DNA of 64,000 nt, from contig NZ_RQEV01000009.1 in the NCBI RefSeq assembly GCF_004771275.1, positions 1-64,000 on the forward strand, given 5' to 3'. A program made the position numbers and the translations under genes. Below, piece after piece: positions 8,633-16,910 of the stretch (positions within the stretch are counted from its first letter, which is position 1; each line of letters begins with the position of its first letter). Source of the DNA: Leptospira fluminis (GTDB taxonomy: Bacteria; Spirochaetota; Leptospiria; Leptospirales; Leptospiraceae). The notes under the pieces are model-generated. The model ran no database searches. It saw only the letters and a program-made list of their open reading frames with translations, and had not been told where the DNA came from.

Positions 8633-10633
8633 TTAGAATAACGCGTTAAACTGCACGTAGAACATTTTTGCCTGGGAGGCCGCTCCCGCAGGACCGTAGA
8701 CCGAAGGCGTAGTCATGTGATTCAGGACCGCAGTAGGCGTTAGGGTCACAGAGCCATCATTTCCAACCGTGTAGGTATACAAAGCGTTCTTTTGGTTTTT
8801 AACCGCGCTTCCTGCCGTCAAGAATCCCGCTCCAAGCCAAACGGACGTATATTCGCTGATCACGTAATTCCATGCGAGGTCGAATTCGTTATAGATGTTC
8901 TTTCCTAATTTGCCCAGGGTGTAAACCGTTTGGCCGGAAGAATTCGTCACGCCGTTGTTTGCCTCCGTAGAAGCTCCGGTATTCGCCGTACCGTTGATCG
9001 CGTACCAAGCGTCCTGCACCTGTGCCTTATCGTTAGAATAGTACGATACGAAAAAGGTTCCATACTGTTCCGATTTGTAGGACATATGAACGGATTTGCT
9101 GATCAGGTTTTTAACGCCGATGTTTTCGGACAAACCGGCGACGTTGTTGAAATACGGGATGATACCGAAACGAGGGTTTGCAATCGTTTGGAACGTGGAA
9201 TTAGTCGCGTCGGTTCGATTATGGTCTCCCGAAGCGTACTGGTACTGGATCCCGAGACGTAATCTTTCGAAGAACGTATACCCGCTCTGTAAAACGAAAA
9301 ACTCTCCGGCGTATTTCTGATTTTTGGTACCCGCTACGCTTCCGTTATAAGTGACGCCGTTGACGGTGAGAGGTAATGTTACGTCTTGTCCAGCGACAAG
9401 ATTGTCAACTCTAGCTCCCGTGGCTCCCGACTGCCAAGCCGCTTCCAAGGTCCAGTCCCATCCGGCCCAGTGGGTAGCGGACTGATAATTGCCAACCGTC
9501 CTGTTGGAAATGCGGAAACCCGAAGTGATTAGGTTGTTTTGCTGTTTGTTCCAGGCGTTCGGCGTCAAATCGGCTCCGGCTGCGGAAGGAGTGGTTAGGG
9601 TTCCTGCGGGGGAAATCGGAGTTTTGTGAGTCAAGACTCCGAAGGAATACAGGTCTACTAAAAACCAATCTTTTGCTTTCACCGTATTGTAAGTTCCCGC
9701 TAAGTATTGGTCCGGATTTCCCGTAGTAGTAACCGTTTTTCCGGTTGTGGGATCAGTGTACGTAATCGGTGAACTGGCGGAAAGCACATTATTCGGACCG
9801 CTAGCGTTGGAAACCAATTTGTATCCGAAGAAATGGATGTTAAACGAATCACGGTCGAACATGATTCTCGCACCGTCGAAAGAAAGACCGTTGATCGTCC
9901 AGTTGGCGCCGCCGATCAGCCTTTGGTCTCCGTAAACGGGGATTTGGCGACCGATCTGGATTTTCGCATCCAGAGGCAGTTTTTTAATCATAAACCAGGC
10001 CTCTCTAATGGAAGTCGCTCCGGCGGGATTGATCGATGCTTGTCCCGGAATCACGAAGTTTCCGGTAGAAGCAAAGGTATTGGCCCGGACGTCTCCGACG
10101 GATGCTGGGGTTTCTCCTCCCCAAACCCTGGCGTCCTGAATGTTTACTTTCATGGTAAAGTAAGGACTAGGATCTAAAATAAAAAATAGCTGTGTGGTCT
10201 GCATAATCCGGGAAACGTTCCCCTTATTCGCACGATCGAAGCCCAGGTTTTCCCTGTCCTCGTATCTCGGGCGAACGTATGCGCCGACCCGTATCCAATC
10301 GTTCAGCCATCCTTTCTTATTCGTTGAGAATTTTTTACTGATTTCGGGATCGATTAAGACGGCCCGATTGAATTCGCTAGTGAGTCCCTTTGTTTTTAAA
10401 GGAGATACGTAGTTCTCGTCGTCCGCGTTGGCGCCGGCAGGTGTTGCGGTTGTCGGTGTCGTTGTTGCCGGTTGAGGTTGCACTTGTATTTGTGGTTGCG
10501 CTACTTCTGTCGGCTTATCCTGTCCTAAAACTGCGATTGTCGGCAGACCGAACAGAATAAGGGCGGAGAGATGGATCAGAACCGATATAGGTGGTCGAAC
10601 CGTCCGGTCCTTTTCACGATTTGGAATATTCAT
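8633..10633 (-). CDS. Outer-membrane beta-barrel protein of the alginate-export (AlgE-like) type
   Basis: The 666-residue protein begins with a signal peptide (hydrophobic core about residues 20-36, ending near VLGQ) followed by a Pro/Gln/Thr-rich linker (about 40-72). The rest alternates aromatic and polar residues in beta-strand fashion and contains KIQIGRQIPVYGDQRLIGG and NGLSFDGARIMFD, which are characteristic of the alginate-export barrel domain. The C-terminus ends in Phe, as in many barrels. The natural substrate is unlikely to be alginate; family members in Leptospira are generic channels. Its place between a bicarbonate transporter and an energy-converting complex suggests that it serves as the outer-membrane entry for the same solute (inference). 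Confidence 0.7.
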   Translation of the reverse strand: MNIPNREKDRTVRPPISVLIHLSALILFGLPTIAVLGQDKPTEVAQPQIQVQPQPATTTPTTATPAGANADDENYVSPLKTKGLTSEFNRAVLIDPEISKKFSTNKKGWLNDWIRVGAYVRPRYEDRENLGFDRANKGNVSRIMQTTQLFFILDPSPYFTMKVNIQDARVWGGETPASVGDVRANTFASTGNFVIPGQASINPAGATSIREAWFMIKKLPLDAKIQIGRQIPVYGDQRLIGGANWTINGLSFDGARIMFDRDSFNIHFFGYKLVSNASGPNNVLSASSPITYTDPTTGKTVTTTGNPDQYLAGTYNTVKAKDWFLVDLYSFGVLTHKTPISPAGTLTTPSAAGADLTPNAWNKQQNNLITSGFRISNRTVGNYQSATHWAGWDWTLEAAWQSGATGARVDNLVAGQDVTLPLTVNGVTYNGSVAGTKNQKYAGEFFVLQSGYTFFERLRLGIQYQYASGDHNRTDATNSTFQTIANPRFGIIPYFNNVAGLSENIGVKNLISKSVHMSYKSEQYGTFFVSYYSNDKAQVQDAWYAINGTANTGASTEANNGVTNSSGQTVYTLGKLGKNIYNEFDLAWNYVISEYTSVWLGAGFLTAGSAVKNQKNALYTYTVGNDGSVTLTPTAVLNHMTTPSVYGPAGAASQAKMFYVQFNALF

Positions 10634-10660
10634 TTTCTTCCTCCGAGTTTCGTTTTGTTA

Positions 10661-10675
10661 CCGGATCTCATCCGG
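10661..10675 (-). promoter_or_regulatory. Small hairpin next to the porin ribosome-binding site
   Basis: CCGGAT, a 3-base loop and ATCCGG form a perfect 6-bp stem, 28 bases upstream of the porin ATG and just before the GGAGG ribosome site. It may help set translation of the porin relative to sbtA. This is seen in sequence; the role is inferred. Confidence 0.3.
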
Positions 10676-10690
10676 ATTTTTGATTCAATA

Positions 10691-10707
10691 CGCCATGCAT
10701 GATGGCG
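10691..10707 (-). promoter_or_regulatory. Second small hairpin in the sbtA-porin gap
   Basis: CGCCAT, 5 bases and ATGGCG form a perfect 6-bp stem. It is one of four inverted repeats in the 209-base gap between sbtA and the porin gene, which is far longer than the other gaps in this operon. Confidence 0.25.
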
Positions 10708-10744
10708 AAACTCGCGTTCATCTATTTCGCTTGTTGCGAGGAGT

Positions 10745-10769
10745 CCGGTTCCCGTTGGTCGGGAACCGG
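10745..10769 (-). terminator. Strong 10-bp GC-rich hairpin downstream of sbtA
   Basis: The arms at 10745-10754 and 10760-10769 (CCGGTTCCCG and CGGGAACCGG) pair perfectly around TTGGT. Read on the minus strand it lies 74 bases after the sbtA stop. No U run follows on that strand, so it could instead be an mRNA-stabilising element, a processing site or a leaky attenuator. On the plus strand a T-rich stretch follows about ten bases later. Confidence 0.45.
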
Positions 10770-10794
10770 GTTTGTCGCTTGGTTTTTATTTACC

Positions 10795-10828
10795 TTTCTT
10801 TAAACTTTTGTTTTTGTATTTAAAGAAA
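10795..10828 (-). repeat. AT-rich 10-bp inverted repeat just after sbtA
   Basis: TTTCTTTAAA (10795-10804) and TTTAAAGAAA (10819-10828) are perfect complements separated by 14 bases, starting 15 bases after the sbtA stop. It could be a weak terminator or a protein-binding site. It belongs with the other three hairpins of this gap. Confidence 0.35.
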
Positions 10829-10842
10829 CACACTTTGTCCGG

Positions 10843-11826
10843 TTACGCGCCGAGGATCGTTTTTACTAAGTAATAGTATAACGGAATACCTGCGACAATG
10901 TTGATCGGGAACACGATCGAGAGAGCCACCGTCAGGTAAATGCTCGGATTCGCTTCCGGAATGGAGCCCTTCATTGCTGCAGGGACCGCGATATAAGAAG
11001 CGGAAGCACAAAGCACAGTAAACATGAAGGCGTCTCCGAGGGGCATTCCTATCACTTTCACCAGGATTAAGCCGAGGGAAACATTGATCACCATGATGAT
11101 CAATGTTGCGATGATCAGGAAGGAACCTACATGAGCGAGTTCCTTAAAGCGTTTCGCCGCGGAAATTCCCATGTCCAAAAGGAACAAGGTCAAGATCCCT
11201 TGGAACAGGTTTTCGGAAAAGGGAGATTCCTTTTTCCAGCCGGATTCTCCGGTAAAGTATCCGACGAACAGAGCGCCTAATAGGAGATAGATGGAATAAC
11301 CGAAGAAGGCTTCATGGAGAAGATGTTTCCAGGAAAAGCCGTTCTTTCCGGCGCCTTCCGCTTTGCTGCGTCCTATTCTATCCAATAAAACGGCAACGAC
11401 GATCGCTGGGGATTCCATCAAAGCCATACCGGCTACGATAAATCCTCCGAATTCCTGTCCCACGTTATGTAGAAAGGCGCCTGCAGTTACGAACGTAACG
11501 GCGCTGATGGAACCGAAAGATCCTGCCAGAGCGGCCGCATTCGGACGATCCAATTTTATCTTCAGAATGTAGTAGGCGTAGATGGGAACGATAGTCGCCA
11601 TAACCGCGCAACCCAGGAGTACGAAAAAGTGCTCTTGAGTAAACGGGGTTTTGAAGAGCTCGTGTCCACCTTTGAACCCGATGGAGAACAGCAAAAACAT
11701 CGAGAAGAACTTTCCGATCTGATCCGGAATCACGAGATCAGATTTAAAAAGCACCGCTCCCATCCCCAGAAAGAAAAACAATACTGGGGGGTTTAGGATG
11801 TTCTCCACAACGGCATGAATATCCAT
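10843..11826 (-). CDS. sbtA: SbtA-type sodium-dependent bicarbonate transporter
   Basis: The 327-residue integral membrane protein has about ten spans in two repeated halves, as in SbtA of cyanobacteria (usually about 370 residues). Segments seen include PPVLFFFLGMGAVLFKSDLVIP near the N-terminus, IGFKGGHEL, GSFGSISAVTFVTA (about 103-116), ALMESPAIVVAVLL and the C-terminal SASYIAVPAAMKGSIPEANP with the expected substrate/Na+-site serines. It would import bicarbonate with sodium across the inner membrane. AAGGAG stands 6 bases before the ATG. No SbtB (PII-like) gene is adjacent. It is probably the first gene of the operon that continues into the porin and the Ehr-like complex, and it is divergent from an AraC-type regulator. 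Confidence 0.8.
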   Translation of the reverse strand: MDIHAVVENILNPPVLFFFLGMGAVLFKSDLVIPDQIGKFFSMFLLFSIGFKGGHELFKTPFTQEHFFVLLGCAVMATIVPIYAYYILKIKLDRPNAAALAGSFGSISAVTFVTAGAFLHNVGQEFGGFIVAGMALMESPAIVVAVLLDRIGRSKAEGAGKNGFSWKHLLHEAFFGYSIYLLLGALFVGYFTGESGWKKESPFSENLFQGILTLFLLDMGISAAKRFKELAHVGSFLIIATLIIMVINVSLGLILVKVIGMPLGDAFMFTVLCASASYIAVPAAMKGSIPEANPSIYLTVALSIVFPINIVAGIPLYYYLVKTILGA

Positions 11827-11931
11827 AAAATCTCCTTGGATTCTCGGTCGTTGGAGCCGGAGTCACCCTCTTTGGAAGGTAAAAATCGAACTGGCACGGA
11901 TCCGAGAAGGAATATAAGTATTACATAGCCT

Positions 11932-11951
11932 TCCAAACTTATAAATTTGGA
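11932..11951. promoter_or_regulatory. Palindrome upstream of sbtA, operator candidate
   Basis: TCCAAA, 8 bases and TTTGGA form a perfect inverted repeat about 106 bases before the sbtA ATG. Its proximal half overlaps a possible minus-strand -35 element (TTTGGA, with TATATT 15 bases further on). The position fits an operator or activator site; which protein binds is unknown. Confidence 0.3.
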
Positions 11952-12223
11952 CACCAAAAAATATTTCAAATAGCAAAAAATGAGAGTATTTTCAGCGATT
12001 CGAGATGATTGCCCAAAGAATAGGCAGTTCTCTGAGAAACTGATAGGCTCTATGTCAGAATGACCTAAGGAATCCTGTTTTTTAGGAAAAAAGGAATCGA
12101 AAACTGGATGGGAAAGAGTAAGGGAGTTTTGAGGCTGGAAACGTCTTAGTTTCTAAACTTAGCTTGTTAAAATAATTCTTAGCGAATCCAAGTTTATAAT
12201 TATGGAAGTTTTGAAAACCCTAT

Positions 12224-12243
12224 TTCGGAATCGTAATTCCGAA
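12224..12243. promoter_or_regulatory. Perfect 8-bp palindrome upstream of the 7TM-AraC gene
   Basis: TTCGGAAT, CGTA and ATTCCGAA form a perfect inverted repeat 140 bases before the GTG start of the regulator. It could be an autoregulatory site or a hairpin in its 5' untranslated leader. There is no T run after it, so a terminator is less likely. Confidence 0.3.
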
Positions 12244-12382
12244 CTATTGTCATCGAAACTCCTAAGCTAGATGTAAAAAAATAGAATGACGATCTTCTCA
12301 TTTTTCTTTATACTTTTTACTGTTCCTCTGGACATACTAAGAGAGTCTGGTACAAAGAAATCTACAAGGAAGATCCTGAAAA

Positions 12383-14035
12383 GTGAATATAATCGAAGAG
12401 AAAAGGCCGCGAATCGGAAGAGGCACAGCAAAAACTTTTTCTCTTATTATTCCTTTTGCACTTTGGCTAGCGACTCCGATTGCTTCGAACCCTGTAGTTT
12501 CCAACCAAGTAGCGGACGTAATTCAGCTCACTCAGGAACTTTCTCCTCCTCAAAATATCAGTTCTAAAATCGAGTATCGTTATCGTGGCTCCCAATTCCT
12601 GAATTGTAAGTCCGAAACCATAGAAGCATTGAGCCGTATGGAATGGCATCATAACGCGGGAGAAGTCGTTCGAGTAAAACGGAATCCCAACGGGAATTGG
12701 CTTCGCTTCCGTTTGGCAAATTCCGGAGAGTTTGCGATTCATCGTACTTTGGTCTTGGGATGGTTGAACGTTCCCGATGCGGAACTGTGCTCTATCGATC
12801 TGCAAGGGAAGTTTGAAGCCGGTTTTGCGGGTTACGATGTGGATCCTCTTTGGGACGATCTGATCTCCCCTCTTCCTCATTTTAACATCCGTCTCGAGCC
12901 TAGGGAAGAGAGGACGTTTTATCTGTATGTCCGTTCCAACGAGGACATCAACTATCCGATCCGCCTTCGAACGGAGGCGGATTACATGATGGGGGTAAGA
13001 TTGCGCTCCGTCATATTCGTGACCATGGGATTCGTTTTGCTTTTATCCCTAAGCTATAACTGTTTCTACTATATAAAAACCAGAAAGAGCGTCTTCTTAT
13101 CCCTGCCCTTTTACCTTTTTTCGGTGGTTGTTACCCTGTATTTTCTTCATGGAAAGGAATTTGCTTCGATCGCGGGCAATGCGAACAACTTATTCCGACA
13201 CAGTTATTTTCTATTTTTGGGAATCACCCATATCGCATTCTTCCTGTATCTATCCACTTGGGATAGAGAGGAGAGAGGGACGGTGTATCGGTCCCCTCTT
13301 TTCTGGATCGTATGCTTTGCGGGAGTTTTATACCCGCTGATTCCTCTTTACGAATTTTGGTACGACCATCGGATTCTGATTCTCGTGGCAAATTACGGTT
13401 TGATGATCTTATATTTCGTTAAAACGCATTTTTCTTTGGTTCGACCGAGGAGTGCCTACGATCTTCTCTTCTTATCCGTTTGGGGAATTTTCCTTATGCT
13501 AGATCTATACAAAACGATCTTTCATTTCGATTTTTACCCTTTCAATCGGATCGCGGTTTACGGCGTGTTATACTTTATCCCTTTCTTGACCGCTTTTTCC
13601 TCCCTATTATCAAGAGAGATTATCCGAAGAAGGGAGGAAGCGGAAGGCGCCTCTCGGAAATCGCACTTAACCTCTCTGGACGTGAATCATTTCGTCCAAC
13701 GGATCCGCCAACTCTTGGAATCGGAAAAGATTTTTCTCACGAAATCCTTGAAAGAGGAGCACGTCGCCCGGGAGCTAGGAATTACGATCCACCAATTGTC
13801 CGAACTCATTAATACGGAATTCAAAACCAGTTTTCCATCTTTGATCAACCAATACAGGGTAGAGGAAGCGAAAAATCTGCTCATGGAACTTCCGGGAGAA
13901 AGCACTACCGAGATCGGTTCTCGTTCCGGATTCAGCTCCAGATCCGCTTTTTATTTGGAATTCAAAAAATTGACCGGAACGAACCCGAATTCGTTTAGAA
14001 AGGAAGTTTCGGGCGAGAAAGTAGCGTCGAGATAA
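12383..14035 (+). CDS. Membrane-bound 7TM (7TMR-DISM) sensor fused to an AraC-type DNA-binding domain
   Basis: The 550-residue protein begins with a signal-like hydrophobic segment (about 20-36). A periplasmic sensory region (about 50-205) contains the WLRFRLAN motif typical of DISM extracellular domains. Seven membrane spans follow (about 205-410), then a short linker with RREIIRRREEAE, and an AraC HTH domain at about 435-545 with the usual two helix-turn-helix units (ELGITIHQLSELIN and GFSSRSAFYLEFKKLTGTNP). It is therefore a one-component transcription factor that senses outside the cytoplasm while tethered to the membrane. The GTG start at 12383 has AAGGA about 12 bases before it. It is divergent from sbtA and may control that operon (inference). 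Confidence 0.8.
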   Translation: MNIIEEKRPRIGRGTAKTFSLIIPFALWLATPIASNPVVSNQVADVIQLTQELSPPQNISSKIEYRYRGSQFLNCKSETIEALSRMEWHHNAGEVVRVKRNPNGNWLRFRLANSGEFAIHRTLVLGWLNVPDAELCSIDLQGKFEAGFAGYDVDPLWDDLISPLPHFNIRLEPREERTFYLYVRSNEDINYPIRLRTEADYMMGVRLRSVIFVTMGFVLLLSLSYNCFYYIKTRKSVFLSLPFYLFSVVVTLYFLHGKEFASIAGNANNLFRHSYFLFLGITHIAFFLYLSTWDREERGTVYRSPLFWIVCFAGVLYPLIPLYEFWYDHRILILVANYGLMILYFVKTHFSLVRPRSAYDLLFLSVWGIFLMLDLYKTIFHFDFYPFNRIAVYGVLYFIPFLTAFSSLLSREIIRRREEAEGASRKSHLTSLDVNHFVQRIRQLLESEKIFLTKSLKEEHVARELGITIHQLSELINTEFKTSFPSLINQYRVEEAKNLLMELPGESTTEIGSRSGFSSRSAFYLEFKKLTGTNPNSFRKEVSGEKVASR

Positions 14036-14076
14036 TCTATTTTTCGGTCTTCAAGCGTTGACTCGAAAATAGATTA
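14033..14076. terminator. Bidirectional hairpin between convergent genes
   Basis: TAATCTATTTTTCG (14033-14046) and CGAAAATAGATTA (14064-14076) pair over 13 bp with one bulged T. The stop codons of both convergent genes fall within the structure: the regulator stop opens the left arm, and the ychF stop is in the loop. T-rich arms make it plausible as a shared terminator. Confidence 0.45.
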
Positions 14077-15148
14077 CGTCTCCGTCTTGGACTAGATATT
14101 CCTTTCCCTCTAGACGGAGCTTCCCTTCTTCCTTTACTTTGGCGGGGCTTGCGGTTCTGTCCAGATCTTCGAACTTCATCACTTCCGCGCGTATAAATCC
14201 TTTTTCAAAATCGGTATGAATGACCGAAGCGGCGATCGGTGCAGTGCTTCCTAAATCGGTGGTCCAGGCTCTCACTTCCTGCTCCCCCGCCGTGAAAAAA
14301 GTCAAAAGGCCGAGTAGCTTATAGGCGGCATGGATCATTCTGTCCAGACCGCTTTGAGTTTCTCCGATTTCGGTGAGGAACTCCGATTGTTCTTCCCTGG
14401 AAAGTCCGGAAATTTCTTCCTCGAATTTCCCGCAGAGAGTTACGACCTCCGCTCCTTCCTCTTGCGCCATTTTTTTTACGGCTGCAACCAACGGATTGTC
14501 CTTTTGAGTCGCTGCCTTGTCGCTGATATTTGCCACGTACATTACCGGTTTGGAAGTGATCAAGTTGAAGGTCTTGACGATCTTCTTCTCTTCCGGTTTG
14601 ATCTCGGCTAATCTGGCCGGTTTGCCCGCTTTAAGAACGTTCAGGATTTTTTCCAGCACCGAGACCGTTTCTTGGGCTTCTTTGTTTCCCGCTTTCGCGT
14701 TTCTTGCGATCTTTTGGTGCTGTTTTTCGGCGGATTCCAAATCCGCGAAAATCAATTCCATGGTGACGACCTGCGCATCCTCTACCGGATTGATTTTACC
14801 GTGAACGTGGGTGATGTTTTCGTCCTCGAAAGCGCGTACTACGTGGCAGATCGCGTCCACTTCGCGGATGTGGGAAAGAAATTTATTTCCCAACCCTTCT
14901 CCCTGGCTTGCCCCTTTGACCAGGCCCGCGATGTCCACGAATTCCATAATTGCGGGAATTGTTTTTTGCGGTTTGTAAAGTTCGGCCAATCTTTCCAAGC
15001 GAGCATCCGGAACTTCCACGATTCCCTTATTCGGCTCTATCGTGCAAAACGGGTAATTTTGCATTTCCGCGCCCGCCTTAGTCAGCGCATTAAAGATGGT
15101 GGATTTTCCTACGTTCGGAAGACCTACGATTCCGCAATTGAGACTCAT
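14051..15148 (-). CDS. ychF: YchF/OLA1-family ribosome-binding ATPase
   Basis: A 365-residue P-loop protein of the Obg-related YchF subfamily, which binds ATP in preference to GTP and associates with ribosomes. Seen are the P-loop GLPNVGKS (8-15), the switch region with [26 protein letters not shown], the nonstandard base-recognition motif NISDK (normally NKxD), a coiled-coil region at about 130-190, and the C-terminal TGS domain with [10 protein letters not shown] and a terminal DVIYFRVN. The length is exactly as expected (363 in Escherichia coli). It is convergent with the AraC-type gene. Confidence 0.97.
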   Translation of the reverse strand: MSLNCGIVGLPNVGKSTIFNALTKAGAEMQNYPFCTIEPNKGIVEVPDARLERLAELYKPQKTIPAIMEFVDIAGLVKGASQGEGLGNKFLSHIREVDAICHVVRAFEDENITHVHGKINPVEDAQVVTMELIFADLESAEKQHQKIARNAKAGNKEAQETVSVLEKILNVLKAGKPARLAEIKPEEKKIVKTFNLITSKPVMYVANISDKAATQKDNPLVAAVKKMAQEEGAEVVTLCGKFEEEISGLSREEQSEFLTEIGETQSGLDRMIHAAYKLLGLLTFFTAGEQEVRAWTTDLGSTAPIAASVIHTDFEKGFIRAEVMKFEDLDRTASPAKVKEEGKLRLEGKEYLVQDGDVIYFRVNA

Positions 15149-15214
15149 GAGGTCAATGTTCTTCGCCGCGAAAATATGTAAATTCGTTTGTTAGCTGGAC
15201 AAGCGGCAGTGGTC

Positions 15215-16126
15215 TTATTCGAGAACCCAAGGTTTATTGGAATCCATGGAATTTAGGGAATAAGTTTCCTCCGCGATCCGGATCAATTTTCCGTTCCTGA
15301 AAAACAATTCCAACGCGACTAGTCTGAGGGAGTCGGGATTGACTCCGCAGCCGAACGTATATTCGCCCTCATAAAAACGCAACGGTCTAGAACCGGTCAG
15401 TAAAATCACCGAAGGCAGGGATCCGATTCCCTGGGCGCGTAAGGAACGAAGTTCTTCCGCAACCGGATTCGGATCCTCTTTCGAGGCAGGATCGAAATCT
15501 TGTATCAATAAAAAGTGATTTTCCATTTCACCGACCCATTTTAGGAGTTGGGACCTGAATTCTTTCCGAGCGGGGAGAGTGTCCGTGGAAGGTGAAAAGG
15601 CGGAGGAATAAAATAGAAAGTTTAAATTCGCTTCGGTTCTTGCGAGCGCTTGCGTGGGGCCTAGTACGGAGGAGGACGACGGTTTCGAGTTTTTCGAATC
15701 GGATTTTTTGTCTCTTCGGTTCTTCTTTTTGCGAGATGATTTCTCTCTGCCCTCGTTTTTGACGTTAGAAATCTTTTTCCTGGAAAGGTCCGCGGAAGCT
15801 CCGTCGAACATTATGTCGAATCCGATCGTATTACGGAGACGATTTCTTTCTTCTTCGGAATTCGCCGAGGTGATCGGAAAAGAACCCAGTAGAAACGCCC
15901 CTCCTCCTTCCGCCTGTTTCCTTTTTTTGTACGCTTTGTACCATAGTGAAAGATTCCTCTCCCAAACGGGGTCCTTTTCGGAGATTTTTTCCGGAGAGGG
16001 GCAGTAGACGATGATTCCAATCGGAACATCCTTTCTACTCTGTACTTCCGTTTGGGAGGAAATCGGAAGCGAAGAAAGTCCGAGAAGAAGGAAAGACAGA
16101 AAAATCCGAACGACCGGTTGGACCAT
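15215..16126 (-). CDS. Exported protein of unknown function with a basic low-complexity insert
   Basis: I do not recognise this 303-residue protein. It has a clear signal peptide (hydrophobic residues 8-24, cleavage near ISSQ). The mature part begins with PIGIIVYCPSP and contains a strongly basic Lys/Arg/Ser-rich segment at about 122-150, then a second folded-looking part with SLPSVILLTGSRPL and FGCGVNPDSLRLVALELFFRNGK. Two cysteines (about 32 and 266) could pair in the periplasm. It follows the ferritin-like gene 16168-16854 on the same strand with a 41-base gap, so the two may be co-transcribed. Confidence 0.65.
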   Translation of the reverse strand: MVQPVVRIFLSFLLLGLSSLPISSQTEVQSRKDVPIGIIVYCPSPEKISEKDPVWERNLSLWYKAYKKRKQAEGGGAFLLGSFPITSANSEEERNRLRNTIGFDIMFDGASADLSRKKISNVKNEGREKSSRKKKNRRDKKSDSKNSKPSSSSVLGPTQALARTEANLNFLFYSSAFSPSTDTLPARKEFRSQLLKWVGEMENHFLLIQDFDPASKEDPNPVAEELRSLRAQGIGSLPSVILLTGSRPLRFYEGEYTFGCGVNPDSLRLVALELFFRNGKLIRIAEETYSLNSMDSNKPWVLE

Positions 16127-16167
16127 GTTGATTTCTTCCTGCCTGACCAGTGTCCCGATCGTCCGTA

Positions 16168-16854
16168 TTATGCCGTTTTTTCTTTTAATGAGGCGAAGAA
16201 TTTCGCGAAGAATCCGGCTTCCTTTTCCCGGAATTCCTCCGTTCTACTGCGAAAATCGGGATCCTGTTCTTCCAAATGATGGTTCATTTCCCTAAGATGG
16301 TTTTCTTCCTCTTTCAGTATCGTTCGGAGAGAGATTCCGTTACCGCTTTCTCTCAGACAGGATTCGTATTCTTCATATACGATTCCTGCTCTTTCCTCGA
16401 TCAACTTGGTGACGTACAGATAACAAAGAAATTTACGCGAAAAACTCGGAATTTCACGGGAGGAAAGTTCCCGATTCACCATGGAATCCAGTCTCTGAAA
16501 ATAAAATACTGCGGAGGTCCCGACCAGTAACGAGCCTTCGTCGTAATTCTCCGATCCTTCCGGATGGACTTGCAAGGCCAATTTTTTAAAAAAGGCGGCG
16601 TGCCGAGCTTCCTCCGATGCGTGCCTCAGCACCATTTCGGAAATCGCAGTGCCGGTTTGGGAGGCGTGAATTTTCCGGGAACCTATATGCTCCAAGAGAG
16701 AAAGAGTATTCAACCATTTGGAGTGCACGCTCGGATTCTTCAAAATTCGGTTCAGAACCGTCCGTATTTCCTCTCTTTGTACCGGAGAAATACGCTTTCC
16801 CCCTAGCTTAGAAACCATATCTTCCGAGCATTTTTGATTCGCGGAAAAAATCAT
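16168..16854 (-). CDS. Ferritin-like (diiron-type) protein, function unknown
   Basis: The 228-residue protein is predicted to be mostly alpha-helical. Candidate metal ligands follow the ferritin-like spacing: a glutamate in LLEHIGS (about 49), E-x-x-H in SEEARHAAFF (about 76-79), a glutamate in LIEERAGIVYEEYES (about 152) and E-x-x-H in LKEEENHLREM (about 180-184). This arrangement suggests a four-helix bundle with a diiron site, as in rubrerythrin-like proteins or MiaE-type hydroxylases. Which reaction it performs cannot be read from the sequence. It is divergent from ubiA and upstream of the exported protein 15215-16126. Confidence 0.55.
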   Translation of the reverse strand: MIFSANQKCSEDMVSKLGGKRISPVQREEIRTVLNRILKNPSVHSKWLNTLSLLEHIGSRKIHASQTGTAISEMVLRHASEEARHAAFFKKLALQVHPEGSENYDEGSLLVGTSAVFYFQRLDSMVNRELSSREIPSFSRKFLCYLYVTKLIEERAGIVYEEYESCLRESGNGISLRTILKEEENHLREMNHHLEEQDPDFRSRTEEFREKEAGFFAKFFASLKEKTA

Positions 16855-16910
16855 CCTTTTTCGAAACGAAAATCAAAAATCTGCTTCCTCGAACTTCGCT
16901 TTTTAAGATT

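Larger units (their letters stand above)
11827..12382. other. Divergent regulatory region between sbtA and the 7TM-AraC regulator
   Basis: These 556 bases carry no convincing gene; a plus-strand reading frame from 12286 is simply out of frame with the regulator and has no recognisable product. The region is AT-rich and holds two clean palindromes (11932-11951 and 12224-12243) and an imperfect one (12025-12042). Promoters for both directions must lie here, but no hexamer pair is convincing by eye. Confidence 0.6.

Noticed and set aside
8633..10633. Alginate secretion pathway
   Set aside because: Only the barrel family is alginate-like; no alginate biosynthesis or modification genes are near.
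12286..12567. A 93-codon plus-strand reading frame before the AraC-type gene
   Set aside because: It overlaps the regulator in another frame, has no recognisable product and no ribosome site; low-complexity N-terminus.
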